Assembly: GCA_023639215.1 (NCBI GenBank)
Contig: CP097899.1
Coordinates: 3,406,001-3,470,000 of the forward strand
From: Candidatus Pristimantibacillus lignocellulolyticus
GTDB lineage: Bacteria; Bacillota; Bacilli; Paenibacillales; Paenibacillaceae
Direction: 5' to 3'
DNA length: 64,000 bases
In this document: positions 26,871 through 35,936 of the stretch, one piece after another
Layout: each line of letters starts with the position of its first letter
Numbering within the stretch: the stretch's first letter is position 1
Notes under the pieces: generated by a model
Seen by the model: the letters and a program-made list of their open reading frames with translations, nothing else
Databases searched by the model: none
Told to the model about the DNA's origin: nothing
Position numbers and translations under genes: made by a program

Positions 26871-27164
26871 ATGTTAACAGGAAAACAAAAGCGTCATTTG
26901 CGTTCATTAGCGCATCATTTAACACCTATTTTCCAAATTGGTAAAGGTGGAGCGAATGAAAATCTTATTCGCCATATTGAAGAGGCGATTGAAAAAAGAG
27001 AGCTAATTAAAATTTCTGTATTGAATAACTGTGATGATGATGCGAAAGAAATCGGAGTTGAGATTTCAGAAGCTTCAGGTACTGAATTAGTTCAAGTCAT
27101 TGGTAAGACCATTGTACTTTACAAGGAATCTGTAGATTACAAAACGATTGTTCTTCCAAGATAG
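26871..27164 (+). CDS. yhbY: ribosome assembly RNA-binding protein YhbY (CRM domain)
   Basis: This is a single CRM-domain RNA-binding protein of 97 residues (YqeI in Bacillus) associated with the large ribosomal subunit. The family signatures LTGKQKRHLRSLAH, FQIGKGG and the GTELVQVIGKTIVLYK strand are present. The ribosome binding site is AAAGAGG, and TACAAT at 26847-26852 may be a -10 box. It restarts the yqe block after the repeat insertion. Confidence 0.94.
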   Translation: MLTGKQKRHLRSLAHHLTPIFQIGKGGANENLIRHIEEAIEKRELIKISVLNNCDDDAKEIGVEISEASGTELVQVIGKTIVLYKESVDYKTIVLPR

Positions 27165-27200
27165 TTCAAATAAGTTAACACAGTAATTGGAGGTGGCATC

Positions 27201-27788
27201 ATGCGCAAAGTTGGCATCATGGGTGGGACTTTTGATCCAATTCATATCGGTCATATGATTGCAGCAAGCTCAGCTATGGAAGCGGCATCCTTAGATGAAG
27301 TATGGTTTATCCCTACTGCCACTCCTCCCTTAAAGCCGAATGCGCCGCTTGCAACAGCAGAGCAGCGTATGCAAATGGTTCAGTTAGCAATTGCAGATCA
27401 ATCTGCTTTCCGCGCACTAGATATTGAGTTAAGCCGTAGTGGCATCAGTTACTCGTTCGATACAGTAACTAGATTAATGAGTCAGTATCCTCATCATCAG
27501 TTCAGCTACATTATTGGTTCTGACCGTATTCATGATTTGCCGACATGGCATCGAGCAGAAGAGTTAAGATCATTGATTTCATTTATTGGTCTAAATCGCC
27601 CTTCTGATCCGTTGCAACTTGACTTACTTTCTAGTGAGTGGAGAAGTAAACTAACGATTGCATCTATGCCACTTATCGGTATATCATCTACAGAGCTCCG
27701 ATTGCGTGCGGAACAGGGATTATCATTACAGTACTATGTTCCCGATTCGGTTGCGCAATTTATAAGGGGGAATCGAATTTATGGATAG
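27201..27788 (+). CDS. nadD: nicotinate-nucleotide adenylyltransferase
   Basis: NadD makes deamido-NAD from nicotinate mononucleotide and ATP. It has 195 residues with the nucleotidyltransferase motif GGTFDPIHIGH and the C-terminal ISSTELR motif. The ribosome binding site is TTGGAGGTGG. Its 3' end overlaps yqeK by 8 bp, so the two are coupled. Confidence 0.95.
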   Translation: MRKVGIMGGTFDPIHIGHMIAASSAMEAASLDEVWFIPTATPPLKPNAPLATAEQRMQMVQLAIADQSAFRALDIELSRSGISYSFDTVTRLMSQYPHHQFSYIIGSDRIHDLPTWHRAEELRSLISFIGLNRPSDPLQLDLLSSEWRSKLTIASMPLIGISSTELRLRAEQGLSLQYYVPDSVAQFIRGNRIYG

Positions 27789-28350
27789 GCAGCAGATTAT
27801 TCAATCTGTAAGTGTGCAAATGCCAGAACGTCGCTGGATTCATACCCAAGGTGTGATGAGTAGTGCAATAGAGCTAGCGGAGCGTTATGGCGAGAGTCCG
27901 GAGCGTGCCGAACTCGCAGCAATTATCCATGATGTGGCAAAGTATTGGCCTGTCGCAGATCAAGCAACTTATATTAAGCAGTATTCACTTGATGAGCGAG
28001 TGCTTCATTACAATAAGGAGTTATGGCATGCTGAAGTAGGTGCATCCGTCGCGAAAGAACAATATGGTGTGCACGACATCGAGATATGTGACGCTATTCG
28101 TTATCATACTTCTGGCAGAGCCAATATGACCTTGTTAGAGAAAATTGTCTGGCTTGCAGATTATATTGAACCGAATCGTGATTTTCCAGGTGTTAATGAA
28201 GCGCGTGAGCTTGCAAAAGTTAGCTTGGAGAGAGCAATATTATTCGGTCTTGATCAAACCATCATATTTCTAATTGAAAGAGGGAAAGTGGTATACCCTG
28301 TTACTTTAGAAGCAAGAAATAATATCGTTCAACAATTGAATATGAAATAA
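27781..28350 (+). CDS. yqeK: HD-domain hydrolase YqeK (probable Ap4A hydrolase)
   Basis: This is an HD-superfamily phosphohydrolase of 189 residues. Metal-binding residues are visible as HTQGV, IIHDVAKYW, HAEVGA, YHTSG and LADYIEPNR. YqeK family members cleave diadenosine tetraphosphate symmetrically. Its start overlaps nadD, with GGGGG about 10 nt upstream. The order is conserved with Bacillus. Confidence 0.93.
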   Translation: MDRQQIIQSVSVQMPERRWIHTQGVMSSAIELAERYGESPERAELAAIIHDVAKYWPVADQATYIKQYSLDERVLHYNKELWHAEVGASVAKEQYGVHDIEICDAIRYHTSGRANMTLLEKIVWLADYIEPNRDFPGVNEARELAKVSLERAILFGLDQTIIFLIERGKVVYPVTLEARNNIVQQLNMK

Positions 28351-28434
28351 ATATTCATTTCAGCGGATATGAATTAAGTATTCAAAGTAGAGAAGTTATT
28401 CAAAATAGATATATACATTATTAGGAGGGTTCAA

Positions 28435-28788
28435 ATGAAAGGACATGAACAAGTAAAAAAATTATTATCAGCAGTTATAGATGCAGCAGAGGATAAGAAA
28501 GCACATGATCTAGTTGCCCTAGATTTGAATGGTTTATCTTTAGTAGCAGATTATTTCGTAATCTGTAGTGGTAACTCAGATACTCAAGTATTAGCAATCT
28601 CAACAGAGATTCGTAAAACTGCTGACAAGCTTGGCTTTACAGTACGTGGTGTAGAAGGTGAAAACACAGCACGTTGGGTATTGATCGACATCGGAGATGT
28701 TGTCGTACACATCTTCCATCGTGAAGAAAGAGAATATTACAATATCGAGAAAATTTGGTCGGATGCGAAGGTTGTGGAATTAGTATGA
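28435..28788 (+). CDS. rsfS: ribosome silencing factor RsfS
   Basis: RsfS binds ribosomal protein L14 and blocks joining of the subunits when nutrients are low. It has 117 residues with the family motifs DLNGLSLVADYFVICSGNSD and HIFHREEREYYNIEKIW. The ribosome binding site is TAGGAGGG. The gene ends in an ATGA overlap with the next gene. Confidence 0.95.
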   Translation: MKGHEQVKKLLSAVIDAAEDKKAHDLVALDLNGLSLVADYFVICSGNSDTQVLAISTEIRKTADKLGFTVRGVEGENTARWVLIDIGDVVVHIFHREEREYYNIEKIWSDAKVVELV

Positions 28789-29705
28789 GCTATGTAGCAG
28801 GAACTACTGAGCGATTAAAAATTTCTCGCGAAGTTTCTCCTTATGGTTATTTTCTTAACAATGGTGAAGAGGATGTATTGTTGCCATATACGGAGCTTGT
28901 AGGATCTAAGCCTCACGTAGGTGATGAGATTGAAGTTTTCATTTTCTTCGATTCAGAAGATCGTATTTGTGCAACAATGAACAAACCATTCATTTCATTG
29001 GATGAAATGGCACGATTAGTTGTAGCTGATGTTCATCCTAGACTAGGTTGTTTCTTAGAGATGGGTCTTGGACGTCAACTATTACTACCGTTAAGTGAAT
29101 TGCCGGAGATGATCGAGTATCGTCCGATCGTAGGTGACGAAGTATTCGTATTCATGACTCATGATAAGAGTGGTCGTCAAATCGCTAAGCTTGCGCAAGA
29201 ACCAGAACTTGCTCCACTTACTTTCCCAGCTCCAGCAACTTGGAGAAATCAATGGGTTGAAGGATGGGTTACGAAAAGTTTACAAATGGGTTCTTTCGTT
29301 GTCATTGATGGCGGTGTCGTAGGATTCGGTGCATATGGATTAATTCCGAGCACAGATCGTATTGAAAGTCTTCGTCTTGGTCAACGTGTTAAGGCCCGTG
29401 TAACGTTTGTTCGTGAAGATGGACGAGTTAATCTATCGATGACACAACAGAAGGAATTTGGACGTGTTGAAGATGCTGATCGTATATTAGCATTTATCAA
29501 AGAACGACCAAGTGGCGGTATGCCGTATTCTGATGCGACAGAAGCAGAACTTATTCGTAGTCGCTTTGGTGTGAGCAAAGGTGCTTTCAAACGTGCATTA
29601 GGCAAGCTGATGCGTGAAGGCATCGTTGTACAACAAGGTAGCTGGACTTATCTAACTGAAAGTGCACCAAAACCGAAAAACGAAAACACGGATGAGGTTG
29701 AATAA
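28785..29705 (+). CDS. cvfB: S1 RNA-binding protein CvfB
   Basis: This is a CvfB/YitL-like protein of 306 residues with consecutive S1-like OB domains and a C-terminal winged helix (about 230-290: SDATEAELIRSRFGVSKGAF). In staphylococci the family affects virulence-gene expression through RNA. ATG 28785 overlaps the rsfS TGA as ATGA; a longer frame starting at 28755 is not supported. In Bacillus subtilis the homologue lies elsewhere, so its insertion between rsfS and yqeM, with coupling on one side and a 2-bp gap on the other, is notable and suggests a link to ribosome or RNA metabolism. Confidence 0.88.
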   Translation: MSYVAGTTERLKISREVSPYGYFLNNGEEDVLLPYTELVGSKPHVGDEIEVFIFFDSEDRICATMNKPFISLDEMARLVVADVHPRLGCFLEMGLGRQLLLPLSELPEMIEYRPIVGDEVFVFMTHDKSGRQIAKLAQEPELAPLTFPAPATWRNQWVEGWVTKSLQMGSFVVIDGGVVGFGAYGLIPSTDRIESLRLGQRVKARVTFVREDGRVNLSMTQQKEFGRVEDADRILAFIKERPSGGMPYSDATEAELIRSRFGVSKGAFKRALGKLMREGIVVQQGSWTYLTESAPKPKNENTDEVE

Positions 29706-29707
29706 TA

Positions 29708-30457
29708 ATGGAATCATACGGTCAGTTTGCTACGGTGTATGATCGTCTTATGGCAGATATGCCATATGAAGAGTGGATCGCTTTCGCTGAAGCCGTATGG
29801 CAACAACACGGTAAACCGCAAAAAGTCGTAGATCTTGGGTGTGGCACTGGCAGTATTGCTATACCTTTAGCGATTAAGGGGTATCAAGTTGTTGGGATTG
29901 ATCTATCGAGTGATATGCTAGCTGTAGCAGCGCAAAAGTTGGAGCAACAATCTTCGGTAGATGGTAATCTTACATTGCTTGAACAAAATATGAGTCAGTG
30001 GGAATTGTCGGAAAAAGTAGATTCGGTAATTTCATTCTGTGATTGCCTGAACTATATTGTCGATGAAGATGATCTACTGGCTACATTATCAGCAACGTAT
30101 GACCAATTGAAGCAAGGCGGAAGCTTTATTTTTGATGTTCATCCGATTACGCGCTTTGAACAATACGCAGCGGATCAGCCATTTGTATATGATGAGAACG
30201 GAATTTCATACATGTGGAGTAGTGAATATGACGAGGATGACCATATTATCGAACATTTTCTTTCGATATTTGTTCAAGAGGCCGATGGTCGCTATAGCAG
30301 AATTGATGAGGAACATGTCCAACGAGCATATAGCTCTAAGTGGTTAGAAGGGGCATTACGCTCAGTAGGCTTTACTCAAATACATTTGTATAGTGATTTT
30401 CAGTTAAAGGCTGCTGACGACCACTCAACTCGTTTGTTCTTCGTTGCGATTAAATAA
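29708..30457 (+). CDS. yqeM: class I SAM-dependent methyltransferase YqeM
   Basis: This is a methyltransferase of 249 residues. Motif I is VVDLGCGTGSIAIPLA, the acidic motif II residue lies in GIDLSSDML, and an FCDCLNYI segment follows. The C-terminal half is typical of YqeM. It is the last gene of the yqe block, 2 bp after cvfB, with AGGTTG upstream. The methylated substrate is not known. Confidence 0.9.
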   Translation: MESYGQFATVYDRLMADMPYEEWIAFAEAVWQQHGKPQKVVDLGCGTGSIAIPLAIKGYQVVGIDLSSDMLAVAAQKLEQQSSVDGNLTLLEQNMSQWELSEKVDSVISFCDCLNYIVDEDDLLATLSATYDQLKQGGSFIFDVHPITRFEQYAADQPFVYDENGISYMWSSEYDEDDHIIEHFLSIFVQEADGRYSRIDEEHVQRAYSSKWLEGALRSVGFTQIHLYSDFQLKAADDHSTRLFFVAIK

Positions 30458-30500
30458 ATAATTATTAGTAAATTAGCTTTTGAACTTCCACTTAAAATAG

Positions 30501-30675
30501 AGGTTCAAAAAGCGGGATTTCAGAACCAAGAAGCTGCCATGAAGCTAGGGAAGTGAAGCGCACAGCGTACATTATTGGTACGTGAGCACTGGAACGACCG
30601 ATGAATGGAAGCTTCGCCGTCGACTAAGCTACATTAGCGTAGTCATCGTTATCAAAGTCCGCTTTTTAAACTACC
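30501..30675. repeat. palindromic MITE-like element
   Basis: The copy starts AGGTTCAAAAAGCGGG and ends CCGCTTTTTAAACTACC. The interior carries GCGTACATTATTGGTACGTGAGC. A fragment of a second end (GCTTTTGAACTTCC) lies just upstream at 30476-30490. The element sits between yqeM and a convergent small gene. Confidence 0.8.
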
Positions 30676-30677
30676 AT

Positions 30678-30713
30678 AAAAGGCTGTCCATAGTTTCCTA
30701 TGGCACAGCCTTT
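30678..30713. terminator. bidirectional terminator
   Basis: AAAGGCTGTCCATAG pairs with CTATGGCACAGCCTTT around a TTTC loop, with short T-runs on both sides. It serves yqeM and the minus-strand gene that stops at 30715. Confidence 0.8.
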
Positions 30714-30714
30714 C

Positions 30715-30936
30715 CTATTCTCTCAGTGCATCAGTCAATTTACTATGCATACTAGATATAGTGTTTCCCTTTTGGGCGATCGTTGTGCGTAATTTGTGTA
30801 AAGTAAGCTTTAGTTGCTCATTTTCAGCTGCTAGATGCTCTATGTACTTCACTAATTCAACATCTTGTATTTGGCTTGCTTGGTATAATTGTTCAAGTCT
30901 GTTAAGAGCTTCTTCAGTAGATAATATTGCTTTCAT
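30715..30936 (-). CDS. small coiled-coil protein, unknown function
   Basis: This is a 73-residue protein, almost entirely helical, with heptad-like leucines across residues 30-65 (LAAENEQLKLTLHKLRTTI). It starts at the ATG complementary to 30934-30936, just after GGAGGCG; the longer frame to 30948 lacks a ribosome binding site. It has no membrane segment or signal. It lies alone between yqeM and nrdI. I do not recognise the family; a dimerising structural or regulatory role is possible but unproven. Confidence 0.6.
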   Translation of the reverse strand: MKAILSTEEALNRLEQLYQASQIQDVELVKYIEHLAAENEQLKLTLHKLRTTIAQKGNTISSMHSKLTDALRE

Positions 30937-31088
30937 AAGCGCCTCCAAAACGATCTGTAAAATGTCACTATCACATCATAACGCTATCTGATAAAATAGT
31001 CGAGTGGCGAAATCTCAAGCCCCTATTGGGACGAGCGTTATGAAAATATTTTCATAGGCAAAATTGCAAAGAATATGACGAAATCTCA

Positions 31089-31140
31089 TTGACTCCACCT
31101 ATATATTGAGGTATGATTCTATTCATCGACTATATCTAGT
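31089..31140 (+). promoter_or_regulatory. nrdIEF promoter overlapped by two NrdR-like boxes
   Basis: A promoter is formed by TTGACT (31089-31094) and TATGAT (31112-31117) with 17-bp spacing. Box 1, CCTATATATTGA (31098-31109), lies in the spacer. Box 2, ACTATATCTAGT (31129-31140), lies just downstream of the probable transcription start. The box centres are exactly 31 bp apart, the geometry expected for cooperative binding of the repressor NrdR. The same layout occurs before nrdJ at 54540-54582. Confidence 0.75.
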
Positions 31141-31268
31141 TATGGGTATAGCAATCTAGCAGTTTAACTGCGTACACCATGGTTCTGACTACAAGCGCAT
31201 CTGCCTGTCATGTATAGGGGGTAGAGCGCTTTTTGATTGGGATAAATGGTAGGGGGAGAGAGTGGGAA

Positions 31269-31628
31269 ATGTTAGTTGTGTATGATTCTAAGACAGGCAA
31301 TGTCAAACGCTTTGTGAAGAAATTAAATATGGCAGCAGTCTCTATTGATGAGATGCCCAAGGTGGACGAGCCGTACGTTCTTATTACATATACAACAGGC
31401 TTTGGACAAGTCCCGCAGAAAGTCAATGATTTTTTGCAAGATAACCACAATATGTTGAGAGGCGTCTCCGCCAGTGGTAACCGTAACTGGGGCACTGGTT
31501 TCGCCAAAAGTGCTGATACAATAGCTGAGACATACAATGTACCGGTCATTTCTAAGTTCGAACTTTCTGGCACAAATAAAGACACGCTACAATTCATGGA
31601 AAGGGTGCAAACCATTGAAACATATTGA
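31269..31628 (+). CDS. nrdI: class Ib ribonucleotide reductase assembly flavodoxin NrdI
   Basis: NrdI is a small flavodoxin that supplies the oxidant for building the dimanganese-tyrosyl cofactor of NrdF. It has 119 residues, beginning MLVVYDSKTGNVKRF with the FMN phosphate-binding loop, and also shows TYTTGFGQVP and SGNRNWG. ATG 31269 is chosen over the upstream 31233 frame because it gives the normal length and follows a purine-rich GGGGGAGAGAG. It is the first gene of nrdIEF, under the NrdR-type promoter at 31089. Confidence 0.94.
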   Translation: MLVVYDSKTGNVKRFVKKLNMAAVSIDEMPKVDEPYVLITYTTGFGQVPQKVNDFLQDNHNMLRGVSASGNRNWGTGFAKSADTIAETYNVPVISKFELSGTNKDTLQFMERVQTIETY

Positions 31629-33699
31629 ACTAAATAATGAGCTCTTGCAACGCGGAGCAGACGGTTTCTACCAATTAGAAAAAGATAAAGAAGCAGTTGC
31701 AGCATTTATGGCTGAAGTTGATGAAAAAAGTGTTAAGTTTGCTTCTTTGAAAGATAAATTGGACTATCTTATCGAGAATGATTTCTATGACAACGTATAT
31801 GACAAATATACATATGATCAAGTGAAAACAATCTTTGATCTTACTGAAGCGGCAAAATTTGAATTTCAATCTTATATGGCTGCTTCAAAATTTTATAAAG
31901 ACTACGCTATGAAAACAAATGACAAGGCACAATATCTTGAGCAGTACCATGAGCGTGTTTCAATCGTAGCGTTGCATCTTGGCGAAGGCGATATCGAAAG
32001 AGCTACTCGTATTGCACAAGCAATGATCGATCAACGTCTACAGCCTGCGACTCCAACATTCCTCAATGCTGGTAAAAGTCGTCGTGGTGAGATGGTATCA
32101 TGCTTCTTGCTTGAAATGGATGATTCCTTGAACTCCATTAACTATGTGCTTGGCACATGTATGCAACTTTCCAAAATCGGTGGTGGTGTTGCTGTCAACC
32201 TATCGAAGCTACGTGGTCGTGGTGAACCGATTAAAGGTGTAGAAGGCGCTGCAAAAGGGGTTATGCCTGTTCTGAAGCTAATGGAGGATGCATTCTCTTA
32301 TGCGGATCAGATGGGGCAACGTAAAGGTTCTGGCGCTGGATATTACAATATTTTCGGCTGGGACGTTATCGAATTCTTAGATAGCAAAAAGATTAATGCT
32401 GACGAGAAATCTCGTATTAAGACATTATCAATTGGCCTTATTATTCCTAATAAATTCTATGAATTAGCAGCTCAAAACAAACCACTTCATGTATTTGGAC
32501 CTTATTCCGTATACAAAGAATACGGTCAACATCTTGATGATATTGATATTGACGCTATGTACGATGAATTACTTGCTAATGACAACGTTAAGAAAAAAGT
32601 TGTTATGTCTGCGCGTGAAATGCTTACAAAAATCGCATCGATTCAACTAGAATCTGGATATCCATACATTATGAATAAGAGCAATGCTAACAAATGGCAT
32701 GCTTTGAAAGACATTGGTTCTGTAAAAATGTCTAATCTATGTACTGAAATTTTCCAACTGCAAGAAACTTCAGAAATTAACGACTACGGATATGAAGATA
32801 TCATTCGTCGCGATATAAGTTGTAACCTTGCTTCCTTGAACATTGTAAATGTAATGGAACGCAAAGAAATTAAAGATTCCGTACACGTTGGTATCGAAGC
32901 ATTAACTACAGTAAGTGATCTTTCACAAATCGATAACGCACCAGGTGTTCGTAAAGCGAATGATGAACTTCACTCCGTTGGTCTTGGCGCAATGAACCTT
33001 AATGGCTATCTTGCGAAAAATAAGCTTTCTTATGAAAGTCCAGAAGCTCGTGAATTTGCAGGCGTATTTTTCATGATGATGAATTTCTATTCCATTGAGA
33101 AGAGTATGGAAATTGCGAAAGAACGTAAAGCAACGTTTAAAGACTTTGATCGTTCTGAATATGCAAAAGGTACGTATTTCGATCGTTACGTTGAAACGGA
33201 TTTCCGTCCACAACTAGCACGTGTACAAGAACTATTCGATGGTATGCATATTCCAGGTCCTGCTGATTGGGCAGAACTGAAAGTTAAAGTACAAGAGCAT
33301 GGATTATTCCACGCTTACCGTCTAGCGATTGCACCGACTCAAAGTATTTCTTATATTCAAAATGCAACGTCAAGTGTAATGCCGATTGTTGAGCATATTG
33401 AAACTCGTACGTATGCGAACTCAACAACATATTACCCAATGCCGTATTTAGCACAGGATAACTTCTTCTTCTACAAATCTGCTTACAACATCGATCAGTT
33501 CAAATTGATTGATCTTATCGCAGAACTAGGACAGCATATTGACCAAGGCGTATCTACTGTACTCCATGTTAATAGTAATGTTACGACGCGTGAACTTTCT
33601 CGTTTCTACATTTACGCAGCACAAAAAGGATTAAAATCCTTGTACTATACAAGAACAAAACGACTAACTATCGAGGAATGCACAAGCTGCGCAGTATAA
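31615..33699 (+). CDS. nrdE: class Ib ribonucleoside-diphosphate reductase alpha subunit
   Basis: NrdE is the catalytic subunit that reduces ribonucleotides to deoxyribonucleotides. It has 694 residues, as usual for the family. Visible are the N-terminal helical domain, VSCFLLEMDDSLNSI, KIGGGVAVNLSKLRG and the C-terminal Cys pair CTSC used for re-reduction. TTG 31615 is preferred, 8 nt after GGAAAGGG, and it overlaps the end of nrdI. The frame opens at 31537, but that stretch duplicates nrdI coding. The overlap couples it to nrdI. Confidence 0.95.
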   Translation: MKHIELNNELLQRGADGFYQLEKDKEAVAAFMAEVDEKSVKFASLKDKLDYLIENDFYDNVYDKYTYDQVKTIFDLTEAAKFEFQSYMAASKFYKDYAMKTNDKAQYLEQYHERVSIVALHLGEGDIERATRIAQAMIDQRLQPATPTFLNAGKSRRGEMVSCFLLEMDDSLNSINYVLGTCMQLSKIGGGVAVNLSKLRGRGEPIKGVEGAAKGVMPVLKLMEDAFSYADQMGQRKGSGAGYYNIFGWDVIEFLDSKKINADEKSRIKTLSIGLIIPNKFYELAAQNKPLHVFGPYSVYKEYGQHLDDIDIDAMYDELLANDNVKKKVVMSAREMLTKIASIQLESGYPYIMNKSNANKWHALKDIGSVKMSNLCTEIFQLQETSEINDYGYEDIIRRDISCNLASLNIVNVMERKEIKDSVHVGIEALTTVSDLSQIDNAPGVRKANDELHSVGLGAMNLNGYLAKNKLSYESPEAREFAGVFFMMMNFYSIEKSMEIAKERKATFKDFDRSEYAKGTYFDRYVETDFRPQLARVQELFDGMHIPGPADWAELKVKVQEHGLFHAYRLAIAPTQSISYIQNATSSVMPIVEHIETRTYANSTTYYPMPYLAQDNFFFYKSAYNIDQFKLIDLIAELGQHIDQGVSTVLHVNSNVTTRELSRFYIYAAQKGLKSLYYTRTKRLTIEECTSCAV

Positions 33700-33742
33700 A
33701 GCGCAGCTGTATTTCATCATAGTATGAAGGAGTATACTGAAC

Positions 33743-34699
33743 ATGAAAGCAGTAAACTGGAACCGTCCTGACGACGATTTTACTCAAACATTCTGGCAAC
33801 AAAATGTTATGCAATTTTGGACGGATGAAGAGATTCCTTTATCAGATGATAAAATGGATTGGGAATTAATGACGCAAGATGAGCGTTCTTTATATAAAAA
33901 AGTACTAGGTGGCTTAACATTACTAGATACCGTTCAAGGCGGTGTTGGTATGCCGAAGATTTTGGAGCATGTGGAAGGATTACAACGTAAAGCAGTGTTA
34001 GGATTTATGGGAATGATGGAGCAGATTCATGCGAAATCATACAGTAGTATTTTCACAACACTAGCTTCTACTGAGGAAATTGATGAAATTTTCAAATGGG
34101 TAGAAAACAATCCACAGTTACAGAAAAAAGCTGGTATTATTGCAGAGTGGTACAATGGCATCGAGAACGATCGTGATCTTTATAGAGCGATGGCGGCTTC
34201 TGTTCTATTGGAAAGCTACTTGTTCTACAGTGGGTTCTTCTATCCTCTATATCTAGCTGGACAAGGCAGAATGACGAGTAGTGGAGAAGTTATTGACTTA
34301 ATCTTGCGTGATGAAAGTATTCACGGATTGTATATCGGTGTGCTTGCGCAAGAAATTGCAGCAACATTCTCTCAAGAAGAGCAAGATAAACTTACACAAG
34401 AAGTTCTTGATCTATTGCTTGAACTTTATGACAATGAAGTTACTTACACGGATGCTTTGTATTCAGATCTTGGATTACAAGAAGAAGTTAAAGCTTATGT
34501 TCGTTATAATGCGAATAAAGCATTGATGAATCTTGGACTTGAACCTCATTTTGAAGAAGAAGCAATTAATCCAATCGTGTTGAACGGAATTAGTACTAGT
34601 ACGAAACAGCATGATTTCTTCTCGAAAAAAGGAAATGGATATGTACGTACGTTGAACGTTGAGCCATTAACTGATGATGACTTTGTGTTTAATTTCTAA
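33743..34699 (+). CDS. nrdF: class Ib ribonucleoside-diphosphate reductase beta subunit
   Basis: NrdF is the small subunit that holds the metal-tyrosyl radical. It has 318 residues with the ferritin-like segments LGGLTLLDTVQGGVG, GFMGMMEQIHAKSYS and LRDESIHGLYIG, which supply metal ligands. The ribosome binding site is GAAGGAG. It ends nrdIEF before a terminator. The genome also encodes the B12-dependent NrdJ 20 kb away. Confidence 0.95.
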   Translation: MKAVNWNRPDDDFTQTFWQQNVMQFWTDEEIPLSDDKMDWELMTQDERSLYKKVLGGLTLLDTVQGGVGMPKILEHVEGLQRKAVLGFMGMMEQIHAKSYSSIFTTLASTEEIDEIFKWVENNPQLQKKAGIIAEWYNGIENDRDLYRAMAASVLLESYLFYSGFFYPLYLAGQGRMTSSGEVIDLILRDESIHGLYIGVLAQEIAATFSQEEQDKLTQEVLDLLLELYDNEVTYTDALYSDLGLQEEVKAYVRYNANKALMNLGLEPHFEEEAINPIVLNGISTSTKQHDFFSKKGNGYVRTLNVEPLTDDDFVFNF

Positions 34700-34760
34700 A
34701 TTTTGTATATCGCAACTAGATTATAAGAAGCATCAAGTATATAATTAATAAAAAGAAACT

Positions 34761-34792
34761 CGCTCTCGTAGACAAATACGAGGGCGTTTTTT
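34761..34792 (+). terminator. terminator of nrdIEF
   Basis: CGCTCTCGTA (34761-34770) pairs with TACGAGGGCG (34777-34786), followed by six T. Confidence 0.88.
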
Positions 34793-34813
34793 GCCACGAT
34801 GGAGGTATTGGTG

Positions 34814-35722
34814 ATGAAGGTAATAGAGGTTAAGGAACTCATTAATCAGTTTTCCTTGGAAGTTATCGCTGGTGCTAACGAGCTGCATCGCACAATTACG
34901 AAAGCAAGAGCATATCGACCGGGGCTTGAATTTGTTGGTTATTTTGATTTTTTTCCGCAAAAACACATTCAAATATTAGGCCGTAAAGAAATTACATATT
35001 TACATGGACTAACTGAGGAACAAAGAAATCATCATATTGGAAATATTGTAAAGTACCATCCACCTTGCTTCATTGTTACAGCAGGTCAAGATGGCTTGAA
35101 ATATTTGAAATTGTATTGTGAAGAGGAAGGGATTCCACTACTACGAACAAGCGATGACTCAGCTACATTTATTGGAAAATTAGATCATTATCTATTGAAG
35201 CAATTAGCACCGGAGCAATCGATACACGGAATATGTATGAATGTATCCGGGATTGGAATTATTATTCGTGGTAAATCGGGCATCGGAAAAAGTGAAACGG
35301 CACATACATTAATTCGTCGTGGACATCGTCTAGTAGCAGATGATATTATCGTGCTGAAAAAGCTTAGTCAGCATGCACTGATAGGCTCACACAATGAGAA
35401 GACCAAAGAATTTCTTGCCCTACGTAGTGTAGGACTGATCAATGTTGTTCGTTTATATGGTCGTAAGGCATTTCAAGATGAGTCAAGAATTTCACTTGAT
35501 ATTGAACTAACACGTTGGCGTGAAAATGATCTCAATAATGATTTAGATCTTGAGCCAACATTTGTAGAGTACATGGGAGTGAAAATTCCACATCTAGAGA
35601 TTCAATTACAGCCTGGACGAGATGTTGCGGGGTTAATCGAAGCAGCAGCAAACAATTGGTATTTGAAACAACAAGGTTATAGCGCAATGGAAGATTTCAT
35701 GAAAAGACTTGAAAGTGAATAA
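34814..35722 (+). CDS. hprK: HPr kinase/phosphorylase
   Basis: HprK phosphorylates and dephosphorylates HPr on Ser46, setting carbon catabolite repression. It has 302 residues. The Walker A loop is RGKSGIGKSETAHTL, followed by LVADDIIVLKK, and the signature LEIQLQPGRDVAGLIEAAANN is near the C-terminus. ATG 34814 follows GGAGG (34801-34805) by 8 nt; ATG 34799 overlaps that site and is rejected. The usual companion genes lgt and ppaX are not next to it. Confidence 0.94.
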   Translation: MKVIEVKELINQFSLEVIAGANELHRTITKARAYRPGLEFVGYFDFFPQKHIQILGRKEITYLHGLTEEQRNHHIGNIVKYHPPCFIVTAGQDGLKYLKLYCEEEGIPLLRTSDDSATFIGKLDHYLLKQLAPEQSIHGICMNVSGIGIIIRGKSGIGKSETAHTLIRRGHRLVADDIIVLKKLSQHALIGSHNEKTKEFLALRSVGLINVVRLYGRKAFQDESRISLDIELTRWRENDLNNDLDLEPTFVEYMGVKIPHLEIQLQPGRDVAGLIEAAANNWYLKQQGYSAMEDFMKRLESE

Positions 35723-35787
35723 CTTTCATTTTCATATTGGATTATGCTACAATATTGACCGAGACTAGCTATAATATAGATATTGTT

Positions 35788-35928
35788 GTTAGGCTAACGC
35801 TTCCTAAGTACTTTTCATCCACTCGGAAGTTATATTAGGATGTTGATGAAAAGTTAAGTTATTGCTTCCGAAGTACTTTTCATCTACTGGGGGGCAATAT
35901 AAGGAACTTGATGAAAAGTTGTAGGAGG
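35788..35928 (+). repeat. hairpin leader repeat fused to the ribosome binding site of the GyrI-like gene
   Basis: A 5'-truncated unit ends ACTTTTCATC (35810-35819). The full unit pairs GATGAAAAGT (35845-35854) with ACTTTTCATC (35875-35884) around TGCTTCCGAAG. The terminal half-unit GATGAAAAGTTGT (35910-35922) runs into AGGAGG (35923-35928). It belongs to the same family as the leader at 15004. Confidence 0.82.
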
Positions 35929-35936
35929 AGTATAAC

